DNA of 64,000 bases from Corynespora cassiicola (Eukaryota; Ascomycota; Dothideomycetes; Pleosporales; Corynesporascaceae), in assembly GCA_022059125.1 (NCBI GenBank), contig JAEUWY010000006.1:1550001-1614000 (forward strand), given 5' to 3'. Of the stretch, positions 1 through 11,500 are shown piece by piece. The position numbers were made by a program, and so were the translations under genes. Each line of letters starts with the position of its first letter. The first letter of the stretch is position 1. Below the pieces are notes generated by a model. That model had not been told where the DNA came from, ran no database searches, and was given only the letters and a program-made list of their open reading frames with translations.

Positions 1-99
1 GGCAGGGTGAACAGGATGCAGAAGGAAGCGCAGAGGCAGGTCAATAATTTGAGACAACCTAAACGACAAGCGTGTCCGCTTGTTCCGAGAGGATATCAT
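1..99 (-). CDS. Possible 5' end of a protein gene running off the left edge
   Basis: Reading the minus strand from an ATG at 99-97, the frame stays open for 33 codons to the window edge. The peptide begins MISSRNKRTRLSFRLSQ and becomes hydrophobic (DLPLRFLLHP), which could be a basic N-terminus followed by a membrane segment. No family is recognised, and a 33-codon open stretch can arise by chance. The adjacent sequence outside the window would decide it. Confidence 0.22.
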   Translation of the reverse strand, partial: MISSRNKRTRLSFRLSQIIDLPLRFLLHPVHPA

Positions 100-972
100 A
101 GGGCGGATCAGTATGTCAAGAGATCGCGAAAGTGAGGGGAGGGATTGGCATCTAAGGCGAAAAACCCGGTAAATCAAGAGAATTTCGGGACGAGTTTTGG
201 GGGCTTTGGTAGCAGATCATGGCGATTTTATAATTATAATTGGTAGATAGTTGTCCCTGCCAATCTTTGTTGAGGATATTTGCTTTGCAAAGTACTGACC
301 TAAAGGGTCGGACATTTTCATGTGCCAACCCATCCAATTCACCTCCGCTCCATATCCCATAATTGAACGCCGCTTTTACTTCGAGCAAATCAGAAGGAAA
401 TCCAATAAAGAATATCACAAGATTTTGCAGTACACAAAAATATATTGTGGGTAAAGCCTTTCCACCAAACTTGCCATCACCTCCCGCGTCGGGACGGCAT
501 CTCCGGGATATGAATGACGAGTGGGAATACGAAGTTCGAGGATCTTTACCTCCGCTGTGAAGACGTGAGAACTCACGAACGAATGTGACGAGTATGAAGG
601 AGATGTTGTACACAATATTCCAATATCAGAGTCTCACCATTTTCGCATTATTCGATAAAGTCTCGTGATGCGACTAATCACTGTGGTTCCTGACAAATGT
701 TTGGTTCTCAGCTCCCATTCGATAAGTCCGCCATTGGTTCCTTCGTACAGAAACAGTCACTTGGTTTTGATGTAAATATCAATGGATGAGTCAAACCGCG
801 AAACTGCATTCTGATGCTAAGCCTACCGGGTGGATGCGACGAATACTATTCAAACGAGATGACAAAGGCAGACCTGCGGCGGGGAGTCTTCAGACCCAAA
901 AATCCGCAGAAGAAGAATAATCATAGAATTCCTCTGTACTCAGACGAGCTCCGCGGACTAAATTGAAAAAAC
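100..972. other. Intergenic, no supported gene
   Basis: Mixed-composition sequence with short open frames on both strands, none with recognisable protein features. The right end must contain the promoter of the SDR gene at 973. No clear TATA box or repeat is seen. Confidence 0.5.
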
Positions 973-1877
973 ATGACGGTAAAATATGCTAGGTATCAGA
1001 AAGGCAAACTGATCAAGGTAGGAGATCAAGCAATAAAACGTAACTTCTCACTGAAAGACCTTCTAGTCGTCTTTCCAGCTTCCTATCCTGATATACCTCC
1101 GAAATCTCTCAAATAAATGGTAGCAATGCAGTCATTATTGGTGGTACGCATGGAATCGACCTCGAAACCGCGCAACTGCTACTCTCCAAAGGCGCATCGG
1201 TCCTCATCTCAGGATGGAATCCAGAGAACCTAAAGTCAGCAAAAGCCAAATTGGAAACTCAAAAAGTGGCCACCTGCGAATGTGACATCACCTCCCTTGA
1301 TGCAATCCGCAATCTCTTGCAGAGCGTCTCCGATTTTTTCGGCATTGGTCCTCAAATCGACGTCCTCTTTGTCAACGCAGGCTACGCGCACCTTGAACCA
1401 TTCGTCTCCGCAGCAGAGGAGTCATTCAAGCGGACTTTTGACACAAACGTTTTTGGTGCATTCTTCGTTACACAACACCTCATTCCTGCCGTTAAGCCAG
1501 GAGGTGCCATCGTATTCACAACGTCCGTGGCCAATAGTCGTGGATATTCTGGAATGTATGTTTATTCTGCAGCGAAAGCGGTGGTGGCTTCCCTGACTCA
1601 GAGTTTCGCATCAGAGCTTACTGAGAAGAATATCAGGGTCAATGCTGTCTCACCCGGGTATATCAAAACGCCGACGATGGGAGTGGAGGGTACAAGCCAG
1701 GAGGATTTGGATGCGTTTGCCAAGTTAGGGGCAGATATTACTCCTTTGAAAAGGATTGGGATGCCTGAAGAGGTAGCAAGGACGATGCTGCACCCAGGGT
1801 ATGAAGCAACGTTCTCCACAGGCACGGAGATCTTAGTCGATGGCAGATTGGTGTCACTAGGTCTGGCGGACCATTAA
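973..1877 (+). CDS. Short-chain dehydrogenase/reductase (SDR), 257 aa, two exons
   Basis: Exons 973-992 and 1124-1877. The donor GTATCA splits an AGC codon that the acceptor TAG|C completes, giving MTVKYASNAVIIGG without a stop, which supports this start over any ATG further in. It is a classical NAD(P)-dependent oxidoreductase of the Rossmann fold. Visible family features are the nucleotide-binding loop GGTHGID near residue 15, NAG in LFVNAGY, the catalytic Ser in TTSVANS, and the YxxxK motif as YSAAK, followed by a PG-type turn (VSPGYIKTP). Length is typical for the family. The third glycine of the GxxxGxG loop is Asp here (HGID instead of HGIG), which is unusual and may alter cofactor binding. 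The substrate cannot be inferred; the neighbours do not form a biosynthetic cluster. Confidence 0.88.
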
Positions 1878-2325
1878 AGTAAGCTTCAGCTGTAGTTAGG
1901 GCCCGATGGAATCGTTACTTGATGTTCGTCTAGACATGCATTCATCTGAAAATGCAAAGTCCCACAAGCCGAAGTGATCTTCACTTGGCAAATGCGATTC
2001 TATCAACACGCGTGAGCTCGGCTCAGATATTTCCAGGCCTGCCTTTATTATGGCAGCACAGTTACACAGAAGGGCAAATCTCGTTTCATGGGGCGCATCG
2101 AGCGAGACACAGCAAGCTAGTCATGGAAATTGAGCCCTAGGCAGGCCACACCTGAGTTACTAGCACAGTTTCCAACGTTACTTCTATCAGTTTTCTATCC
2201 AGCATTTCTAGAAAAGTTAATATAAGTGCCGGGGCCTATATTCCGCATTATATGTGGTAGCTCTGAACCCGGATAAAAAAAAGCATGTGCCACTTACCGA
2301 AAGCAGGAGTAGAGCAACAAAAGAC
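1878..2325. other. Intergenic between SDR gene and tRNA-Asp
   Basis: Contains the 3' flank of the SDR gene and the 3' side of the minus-strand tRNA. No coding signal is recognised. Confidence 0.5.
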
Positions 2326-2331
2326 AAAAAA
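2326..2331 (-). terminator. Pol III T-run terminator of tRNA-Asp
   Basis: A run of six A on the plus strand is T6 on the minus strand, about 20 nt past the mature tRNA 3' end. That is the expected distance and form for RNA polymerase III termination. Confidence 0.65.
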
Positions 2332-2351
2332 TGAACCGGTTCGGAGGGCTT

Positions 2352-2438
2352 CTCTCCCTCGGGGAATCGAACCCCGGTCTCCCGCGCTTGATAACTTGCG
2401 TTGACAAGCGGAAATCATGACCACTAGACCAAGGAAGA
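2352..2438 (-). tRNA. tRNA-Asp (GTC) with a 15-nt intron
   Basis: On the minus strand the acceptor arm TCTTCCT (2438-2432) pairs with AGGGAGA (2359-2353), with one G-U pair. The discriminator is G at 2352. The T arm is a perfect CGGGG/CCCCG stem with loop TTCGATT. The B-box (GGTTCGATTCC) and an A-box-like TGGTCTAGTGG are present. The anticodon stem TCCGC pairs with GCGGG. The loop reads TT-GTC-A, anticodon at plus-strand 2403-2405, followed by a 15-nt insertion at the canonical 37/38 position (2387-2401) before C38. A T6 terminator follows. It decodes Asp codons GAC/GAU. The intron would be removed by the tRNA splicing endonuclease. Confidence 0.9.
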
Positions 2439-3654
2439 TGAACAGATGGTTGAACCACCTCTTGGTTGACTTGATGACAAATAGCTCGGCAAAATTTAAT
2501 ATATACCATCAGAAAACTGGAGTGAGGAGACAAAACAGCTTTGTTGCTCTTCGGCTTAGTTCATGCAAGGCTCTTTAGTTCGGCATCTGACATTTAGCGG
2601 ATCCTTGGTGCTGCGAGGGATCATCACTGCAACCCAGCCAGCATTCCCCGCCTCTGCCGGCGCAGTTGAGCGCACATCCAACACGGAACAAAAGAGAGCA
2701 AAAGAACGACCCAAACGCCGTCACCCTCTGATGCTACCAATCATTGGTCTGCGAAAACTTGTAGAAATATATTCGTAACTATACAGGAACAAAATTGATC
2801 GACAACATTGATCCTCTGCTTCATGCATTGGAATTAAGTTAGCGCCCACTATGTACTGTTCATTATAATCGTTCCGAATTGCACACTGCCATGAAATCCG
2901 GGCGAACAGGCTCGAAGGAGTGTGCAGATTAGACTTTTGCAATTCTACAACAGCATGTTTGTATTGAACCAGCGAGTCGCATTACTGTAGATATATTCAC
3001 AGTGAACCCGTTCCAGAGCAAGCAAGCGTCACTCATTCTGTGTTCCCTCGCATTTTTTGTCACCTGGACGAGTTGTAGATCCATTGTGCGCTCGTCAGTC
3101 ATGTTTTGAAGGATTCTGAGCCCTCCATCGGGCCAAAAAAGTATTCACGGTTGACTAAAACATTCTTGGTTCATGCTGGTCTTAAAATGAGCCACCGAAC
3201 AATTCTTTCTAAGGCAGGAAACGGGCTGGTACACAGCCTTGAGCATCGCAGTGACTATCCGCATACAAAGCCTGCAGTTTCCTGAAGACACCAGCTTTAC
3301 TCGTAAAGGAGGGAAGAATCGAGTTCGTTCCATAGGATAAACGGTCGCTTCACAGCAGACGGTCCTTAAAGTGCATGTATCGCCACATTCGAGCCGCTTA
3401 TTCAGGTGAAATCCAAAGCGGTAGATACCGGACGAGGGTCCTTCTCACGCGCACACTCAGAAACAATGAAGTCCCAGGTGCCTTATGGACATGCTATTAA
3501 TGCAGGCGATGCCCTCGGCGTGCGCGTTGATGAAGAAGGCTCTGCTACGCGCGCCAGAGAACTTTTCAGGACAGCAAATTAGTCAGCCGAGCTAAAGCGA
3601 CAATCTCGGCTGTCAAGTTCTTCCGAACGACCTCAATCTTTTCCACACACAACC
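2439..3654. other. Intergenic upstream of the Rab escort gene
   Basis: About 1.2 kb without a convincing gene. It serves as the tRNA upstream flank and the promoter of the Rab escort gene, whose leader (around 3600-3654) is pyrimidine/CA-rich as is usual for fungal leaders. Confidence 0.5.
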
Positions 3655-5516
3655 ATGGAAACTCTCGACAATACAGAATGGGATGTGCTCATCGCCGGTA
3701 CTGGCCTGAAGCAGTCCCTTCTTGCTCTGTAAGTTGTGCCTACATGGTGTGAGTTGACCGACGCAATCTGACTGACGCAGCACCTGAAGAGCCTTGTCGC
3801 GCTCCGACAAGAAAATCCTCCATGTCGATGTGAATAACTACTATGGCGGCAGTGAGGCTGCCTTGAGCTTACAAGAAGCTGAGGAGTGGGCTCAACAGTT
3901 AGTTAAAGGTGTGTTGCTTATGGTACTGCTCTCTGTCGCGGCTGCTAATCCATCAAAGACCCGTCTGCTGGTGCCTTCTCCAACGCCTCGGTTATCAAGC
4001 CCGAGCCTGCCGACCCAACATCAACGGGCTCGAAGCTTTCGCCATCAAGGGCGTATAGTCTAGCTCTATGCCCACAGATTATATACGCACGCTCGGCCCT
4101 GTTGCAGCACCTTGTCTCATCCAAGGTATACCGACAGCTCGAGTTTCTCGCAGTTGGAAGTTGGTGGGTGTTCTCTCCACCCTCTGAAGCGGAGGATGCT
4201 TCTGTAGACGAGTTGGCTTCCCAGCGCGGCAAGCTGCTCAAGGTTCCGAATGGCAGAGAGGATGTTTTCCAGGACCAAGTCCTTGATTTCAAGGCGAAGC
4301 GGGCGCTGATGAAGTTTCTGCGCTTCATCACGGAATTCGAAGACCAGCCCGAGATCTGGTCGGAATATCGCCAGGAGCCCTTTCCGGAATTCTTGTCTCG
4401 ACAGTTCAAGGTCCCAACAGTGCTGCAAGCCCCGCTGCTCGCGCTTAGCTTGTCGCCTGCGAGCTCCAACCATACCACCACAGAGTATGCATTGCCCCGC
4501 ATAGCAACCCATTTGCGGTCTATCGGTGTCTTCGGTGCAGGCTTCGGTTCAGTCATCCCCAAGTGGGGCGGTCTTTCCGAAGTCACCCAGGTTGCCTGTC
4601 GTGCTTGTGCTGTGGGAGGTGGAGTATATGTTTTGGGTCAAGGACCTGGTGGGGATGGGGCGGCTGCATCGCCCGTTGATGGCAGCCAAGGAACTACTGA
4701 GCTGAAGCTTCGCCTGAAAGACGGCGAGACTGTAAAGGCAAAGTGGCTGGTGGGAGAAGTCCCCCAGAGTTCCGGTCCTACATCGTCAACGGCTTGTAGA
4801 TCCATCACAATTGTCTCCTCCCCGCTTTCTCCCCTCTTCCCACCTATTGCGGAAGAGGCACCGTCGCCAGCCGCAGCAGTGGTAGTGTTTCCTTCTGGAT
4901 CCTTGAAGCTGGCGCCACCCGTAGCAGGAGCTGATGAACTCCCTCCGGTCTACATCTTCGTTCACTCAAATGAAACCGGGGAATGTCCAGCAGGTCAAAG
5001 TAAGTTGAACCATATTTTTCTTCTTCCCACACGCTGTTATGATGATCAACCATACGAATACTTATCTACATTGTCTGAAACACATTGAAGATACTTTCCT
5101 CTGACAACCTGATATGGCGTTCTCCCCCAAGTCTTTTTGGATGTTAAGCTATGGGTTTCAATGACTGACTTGTCATATCAGGTGTTCTATATGCATCCAC
5201 TTTGCTGAGCGGAGAGCCTGGGCTACAACTTCTTGACAGGGCTGTTCAAGCCCTGTTGTCCAGTGTCGAGGTCGAGCCTTCTCCTCGAACACTGTGGTCC
5301 CTTCGATATGAGCAGCGATCCGGTGTTAGCTCTACACCGGGGCTGTCTACTGTCGGCGAACATATCCTCAACTTTACACCGTCCCCTCTTGACCTCGCCT
5401 TTGATGACGACGTGCTTGAACATGTTAAAGAGGTATGGCAAAAGGTCACGGGTGACACCGCTGGCAATTTCCTGGTTTTCGAGGACAGAGATGGCCAGGC
5501 TGAGGATGACGAATAA
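3655..5516 (+). CDS. MRS6: Rab escort protein / Rab geranylgeranyltransferase component A (GDI family), 522 aa
   Basis: Exons 3655-3728, 3790-3908, 3959-4999 and 5182-5516. The protein presents newly made Rab GTPases to geranylgeranyltransferase II and delivers the lipidated Rab to membranes. The N-terminus WDVLIAGTGLKQSLLAL followed by KKILHVDVNNYYGG is the GDI/REP dinucleotide-fold signature. SPSRAYSLALCPQIIYARS and RQLEFLAVGSWWVF are conserved REP/GDI blocks, and the C-terminal exon keeps VLYAST. The length fits fungal Mrs6 rather than the shorter GDI (about 450 aa). An acidic tail (EDRDGQAEDDE) ends the protein. The first intron needs an AAG acceptor at 3787-3789. The stronger CAG nine bases upstream stays in frame but adds a TGA. 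Introns are 61, 50 and 182 nt. Confidence 0.9.
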
Positions 5517-8500
5517 GGGCCACGTAATCTGAGAATGATTGCTGGATGATAGCCCCCCACGAAGGAGCTAGCTCTGATGGATAGTTTTTCGAGCCGGCCT
5601 CTGGGGTGATGATGATACCATCTACGATAATGAATACATGTAACAATGACAACGTCCCATACTCGCTTTTTCCCAATATTGCTTTTCTGTCAAGGGTGTA
5701 CGGTTTTGCCAAGTTCGTGTTTATGACAATTGTGGCTATGGCATTCGTATTCATGGTTTTTAGTGTTCGGATTAATATTTCAAAGTAACAAGACGCCGCA
5801 ATTGGCAGCCTCGCTATACTGAAATAGTGACATTGCCGTTGTTGGCGTTGATGCACCTCCATGCCATCCTGGCGCACTGGCAAGATCCGAAGGGATCATC
5901 AGTTTGAGAACACGAAAGGCCCGAGTCCATCTCCCTTTCGCTTTTTCTGGAGAAACGGCGACATTTCCAATCGCTTCGCGCGCGCATGCTCTGACAATCC
6001 AGCAGGGCAGGACAGGGCAGGTGGGTGGTCGGAGGGTGGAAGGTGGAGGGCAAGGGCAAGGGCAAGGGCTCAAGGTACCTGGCTATTTACCGGGCGGCGG
6101 GCGGCGTGACGCTGCAATGGCACCGACGTGTTCGAATCGGCGGCACGCCAACCCACCTGCATGCCCTCATCCGATCAACCTTCGGAAAGGTGTGGGGCGA
6201 AGCCAAAGCAAAGAGAAAAAAGAGTGGAGAATGCACGATGGGGAGGGGGGTTGGTTGAACAAAAAGACAAGGAATACGAGCAAGATGGGCCGGATGGCCA
6301 GCTAGTTAGCTGGCGGGCTGGCTGGGGTGGTGGTGTGCGGCGCACGTTACATGCAGCAGCAGTGCGCGCACACATCCCAGCGCACCGTTTTCGGAGATCT
6401 TGCCGGCCGGTGGTTCGTTCGTGCCAGAAACGGTGGTTTTGCAAAGCATGAAAATGCGAGAACGCAAGAAAAAGGCGCCGAGGGTTTGCGAAAAAAATGA
6501 AGAGGGAAAAAAGGACGAATTACCTGCCAGAGAGGGAAAAAAAAAACAACAACAACCGGCTGGCGGCAAGAACAGGCGTGCACTGAGGAAGCACGAAATT
6601 GGAGGGAAGGGGTACGGGGTGGGTGGGTTGGTGGTTGGGGGTTTGGGGGAGCATGGAAGGGATGTCCCTGGCTTGGCCATCGAGAGCACGGCCTCAGAGC
6701 TCGGGCATGATAGGGCACAGCAAGCAAAGCACAGAGGTAGGCCAGGGCAAAAGAGAGAGAAGACAGTGAGAAAAAACACGAATAAACCTGGCGTGGGTTT
6801 TTGCCTGGGTTCCATGGGCGGCGTGGGCGGCGGGATTTTTGGGGCAAGCACAAAACGGCGATATACGAGTCAAAGGCCCGAATATGGCGTATTCCCGCTG
6901 GATGATGTTCGTGCCTTGGGCACTCTGGGTATCGCCATCCGCGCGGCGCCGAAGAGAGGGGGGAAGGGGGCCTCACTGCCCTCAGGGCTTGGAAGGGGGT
7001 CGATGATGAGCCCTGGGTCGGGCCGTCTCGTCACCGAACTTGATCCTTGCTGTCATTCGCGGGTGAAAGGACCTTGATGACGAGATTGTAATTGGCAAGG
7101 AGACGATCTCCGGTGGAGAACGTAGGCTTTGGAGATATGCTCCGTTGGAAGGGCTTGGAGCTTTGGGTGTTGGGCATGGTCATGGGCATGAAGATGGGCA
7201 TGGGCATCAGGGCCAGCGGAGAGGAAGGACAGGGTTTGCCAACTGAGGAGGAAGGATACGCGGCAAGGCGTACGTGTCGGTCCATTGTGGAGGGTTGGAT
7301 GATCGATCTTGTGGATTGTTCAACACGTTGGAGCGGGAGGTAGCCCGAGTCGCTTGGGTATGGTTGGTCGGTCGGAAAGGCAGTCGATCTCAGAGACCAG
7401 GTCTGAATGTATCGGAGACGGCCATCTTGACTCTCTTTGCGGTGGAAATCCGGCAACTGCGAGTGCGGAAGCTGGCGGTGAACATCTTTCATGGGTTCGG
7501 GATCTAACATCTTTGAACTGGTGCAAACAAGCAAGCTCAAGACGCAAGGCCTCCCAGGGATGAGGGGTCGAGGTTGCATACTTCGTCGGCCATAAAAGTA
7601 GCCCCAGAACTGTAGCGGTGTGCGTTCCTACAAGCAAGCATTGGTCAGTGGTTTCTAAGAGAATTTCAGGTTTGAGGGATTTCTTCAGGAAGCACTTAGA
7701 GCTCTATGGTTGATTGCCGTCCACATGATGTTCGATTTTATTATGATTGGCCTGTAGATTTCAATCAATTCACGACCAAAGGACCAGAGAAGCCCTGAAT
7801 TCATGATGTGTGTGTGAGAGTGTGATATTCGTCCTATAACATGGAGTATCCCAAACGGCAGTGATATATCAGAGTAGAAAGTTGCACTGCCAAGGCAATG
7901 AGACAACATCTGTAAATACCAGGTGACGTATTCCTGACGTCTGCGTTTGCATTTCAATAGATCCCCAGAAACCGTGATCTTGGCTTTGTTTGAGAGTAGG
8001 ACCGTACCGAGAGTTCTTCCAGTAGCCAGGACAGATCATGTTAGTGTCCGTCGAGATCCGTCGATTGACTGGGCTGTCCCGGAAACTCCATGTGACCGAG
8101 ACCTACGAAACTCTTGGTGTCAACTCGCCGACAATCTCCAGAGCTTAAAATTGACCGCAGGCTGTGGCGGATACCGCGGGGACAGGGACTATAACCAGAT
8201 TGCCAGGGGCATATGACAAAACGGGCCTGTAGATGGTAACATCAACCGCATCATAAATAATGTCCCAAGTCTATGGACAGCGACAGATCATCCGAAAGTT
8301 TATGTAGAAAGATGGAGTGCAGGTCTGGTCTTGTTCTGGCGGGAGAGGATACTTTAAGATCCTTACTAATTAAGGAAAGGGGCGACAATCATGTCCAACT
8401 TCGCAATATAATGGAGGAATCATGTCAAATCTATGCTTGAGAGGCCTGGATCGACGTTCAAAGAGCGAAAGCGTTTCTGTCGTCAGCCGGTTGCAGGTGG

Positions 8501-11500
8501 ACTGGAGGCGCCCAGAGAATGCTAACCCCAGAAACGACCTTTTGCGGCCCTTCTCATGCACCTCCAACCTTATTTGTGTTCGGAGAGCCGGTACGCTCCA
8601 AAGTTCGGACGAATTGATTGTGCCAACTCCAGCAGACAATGCGTACGCCGACGAATTACGCCAGCACCCAGGTACTGTGGCGCAGTTAACCGAGCTCTAG
8701 ATTTAGCAATTAGTGTTGGACGTACGATGCTGTCCAAAAGACCTTTGAGCCTCATGATTATTCACATAGTCGTAAGTCGCTGTATAGTCTTGGAAACGAT
8801 GGTTTGCCGTTCGATCCGACAAAGCACAGATGCCTGTCTTGCTTCACGCCTGGCCATAGGCGACCACAAGCCAAGAACGTCAGCCTGCAAACAGAGACTC
8901 ATCCAGACTCTTGATCTCTGCGCTTATTGGAGAAGCAGACTTTACCTCGACTCTCGTCGGTACCTCGTGTGTTTGGTTCAGGCGGGCCGAACTCCGACGT
9001 CAAATGCTCGTTTCTTGCCCACCAGGCTTTATGAAGGGAGTCATTGCGATATCAAACGAAGTCGACCACAGATCTGCGCGTTTTTTCAGGTATGCAACTG
9101 CTCGAATCAGGTATGATGAGCACCAGGAACCACATGTGATCTTCTGTGCCACCGTTCAGCCTCATAAAGATGTACAGCAGAGTTTTAATCAAAAGTCACC
9201 TCTATATTGCCACTCTGATCGCGGCCTTGTATGGGAGCCATGCGGCGTTTGGGTTCAGGGTTGTAGTTTAGGCGAGAGCGAAATATGGAAGAACGTCATA
9301 ACATGGGGGAGGATCGACTGTGCGTATGCGAGGTAGATTGGACGTTCCTCTGTCAACAAGACAGTCTGCATGCATCGTATAAGTCTCTGGTAGCGACAAA
9401 CGCCATGTCCAGATTACTTACTGGTTGCTGTCTGTTCGCATGCTTACTTGCTCGCTTGAATGGATGAGCCACCCAAATCGCAGGCATGCCATTTCATTTA
9501 CGAAGGGCTGTGCCTCTAATCAACCCAATGACAACACTGAGCTTTACCTTCCTCATTTTCCTTATCTGCTTGCTCTTGGCAAAGGCGTACTGGCCAGAAA
9601 GAGGTGGGTTGAAAGAGTAAGACCACGGTGTCGTGGATATCGCTCAGTGGCAGAGACTGGGATCCAACGCACCCCGCATACATCATCACGTTGCTGAAAG
9701 CAAGGTTAAGAAAAGAGGGCCCATTCCGTCATACAACGGGATCACCGTCCTCCAACGCACAAGCGAAGGGGCGCGTGGATCCCACGGGGCTCTTGGTGCT
9801 CTTGACATAAATCTGTGCTGAAGCAGCCCATGGCAGAGAAGGGCGCTCGCATCCAACTTGCATAATACAGACGTAAAGTTCTCACTGTGGCCTGCACGAC
9901 GATTAGGTTTCCGATAAAGTACGTACCCTGACGAGAATAACCTAGCCTACCAACCCGGCATCCAGGTCGCGGCGTGCGCCGACTCGCCGTCCAATCTGGA
10001 TAACGGCAACTTGGCCTTGTGCCGCAGCGTTCCTACTTTGGTCAGCGAGCGTTATCCAGTTTCTGCCGTCCAATCTCCACTGCAGTAGCTTCGGCGGAGG
10101 TCAGAGATTCTGCATCCAGCACAATGCAGGGTGCTTGGTGGAATTCGATGATCGCAAGCCTGCAAGCAGGCTACGTATTGTCTTTCGCGTCTCAAAGCAG
10201 AGTAGTTGGAGGGCACTTGCCGGGTCCGCTGCTGATCTTGATGCCTGCAAAGTCTTGAGCTACGGTAACAGCTATCCGAAAGCTTCCCACCTGCTTCCCG
10301 CGTGGCATCGTCAGCAGTGATCCTGAGGTCATCGCGACGGGTACCTCCCCAATGACGAGGAGCGATCCCACGCTGATGCTGGCTCCTAAGCCAAGTCACA
10401 TCTTCCACATCTCCGGAGGCTATCTCCGCGAAAAAGCCGGAGACAGACCCATGTTCCAACATTTGAAGATCATGGCATGGCAAAGGCATGCGATGACAGG
10501 CGGGCCGCAAAGAAGGCCGGCGGCTCAGACGGTGTGTCACACGCATCAACGATGCAACGACCCAGACGCACGAGGTGTTCTGCATCAAGCACTAATAATG
10601 GGTATACATCGGTGTCCGCCAGTGGGCGAGGGAGGTAGAGATGCACTTGAACGTTAGAAGGGAAAAGCGCCCAACATAACTCGAATCAAAATTGATGAGG
10701 GTGACGATAGCGTGCATGGGCTGAGGTGGTTCTGCACGTGTGATAATAGAGAGCTTCCCCGACCCTGGGCGATTACTCCTTGGTCCCATCCACAGACTCG
10801 CAGATCCTGTTTCCAGTGGGATTCGTGTCGATCGCTGCACTCAACTTTAGGGAGCAATCGGAACCATGAGTGGCGGAAATGTACCGGCAAAAATGAAGTG
10901 AACCTCAGAAAGTCGTACGACTTTCCGTGGGGTCGATGCAATCCTACGTTGCCGCGCGGAGCGCCATCATGACTTCTGGTTCAGAGATTGGCCATGACAA
11001 TATCGATTTTGATCGTGCCGTAACAATGGTAACAATTGTGACTCCAGTCGCATAGACTTATTCAATGTTGCCACTAGGCCTGCACCGTGCCCGTCGAGAG
11101 CGTTCGAGCGCGTCCGCAAGGCCATCCGATTGCAGCGATCTCAACACCCCGATGCCGCGCAGGACCCTGAGAGCGGGTCGATAACCTGGAGCGTCTGGCG
11201 ACCGCCGCGGATTGGAAGCTAAAATCTCTGTCTTTCAACGTCTACGAATCAAATTCGGCGATTTGCGGCGTTATCAAAATTGCGGAGTCAACGCTAGGCG
11301 ACTCGGGGAGTGACAGGGGAGCAACGGCATGTCGACGCGGACGTTGGTAGGGTCGAAAATCGCGGACAAGGCTAGAGACGCGGCGTAAGACTCTCTGACA
11401 CACCAGCCTCTGAAGGGAGAAAAACTGATATTCAGGTCGACAGGGGTGAGAGATGCCCCCGAGACAATCCAACATGAGAATTGCAGGGGGCCGCACATCA

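Noticed and set aside
7031..7579. 182-codon minus-strand frame with MPMPIFMPMTMP repeats
   Set aside because: Moderately long for its composition, but without recognisable family. Part comes from a GGGCAT repeat. Kept out for lack of support, though transcript data could revive it.
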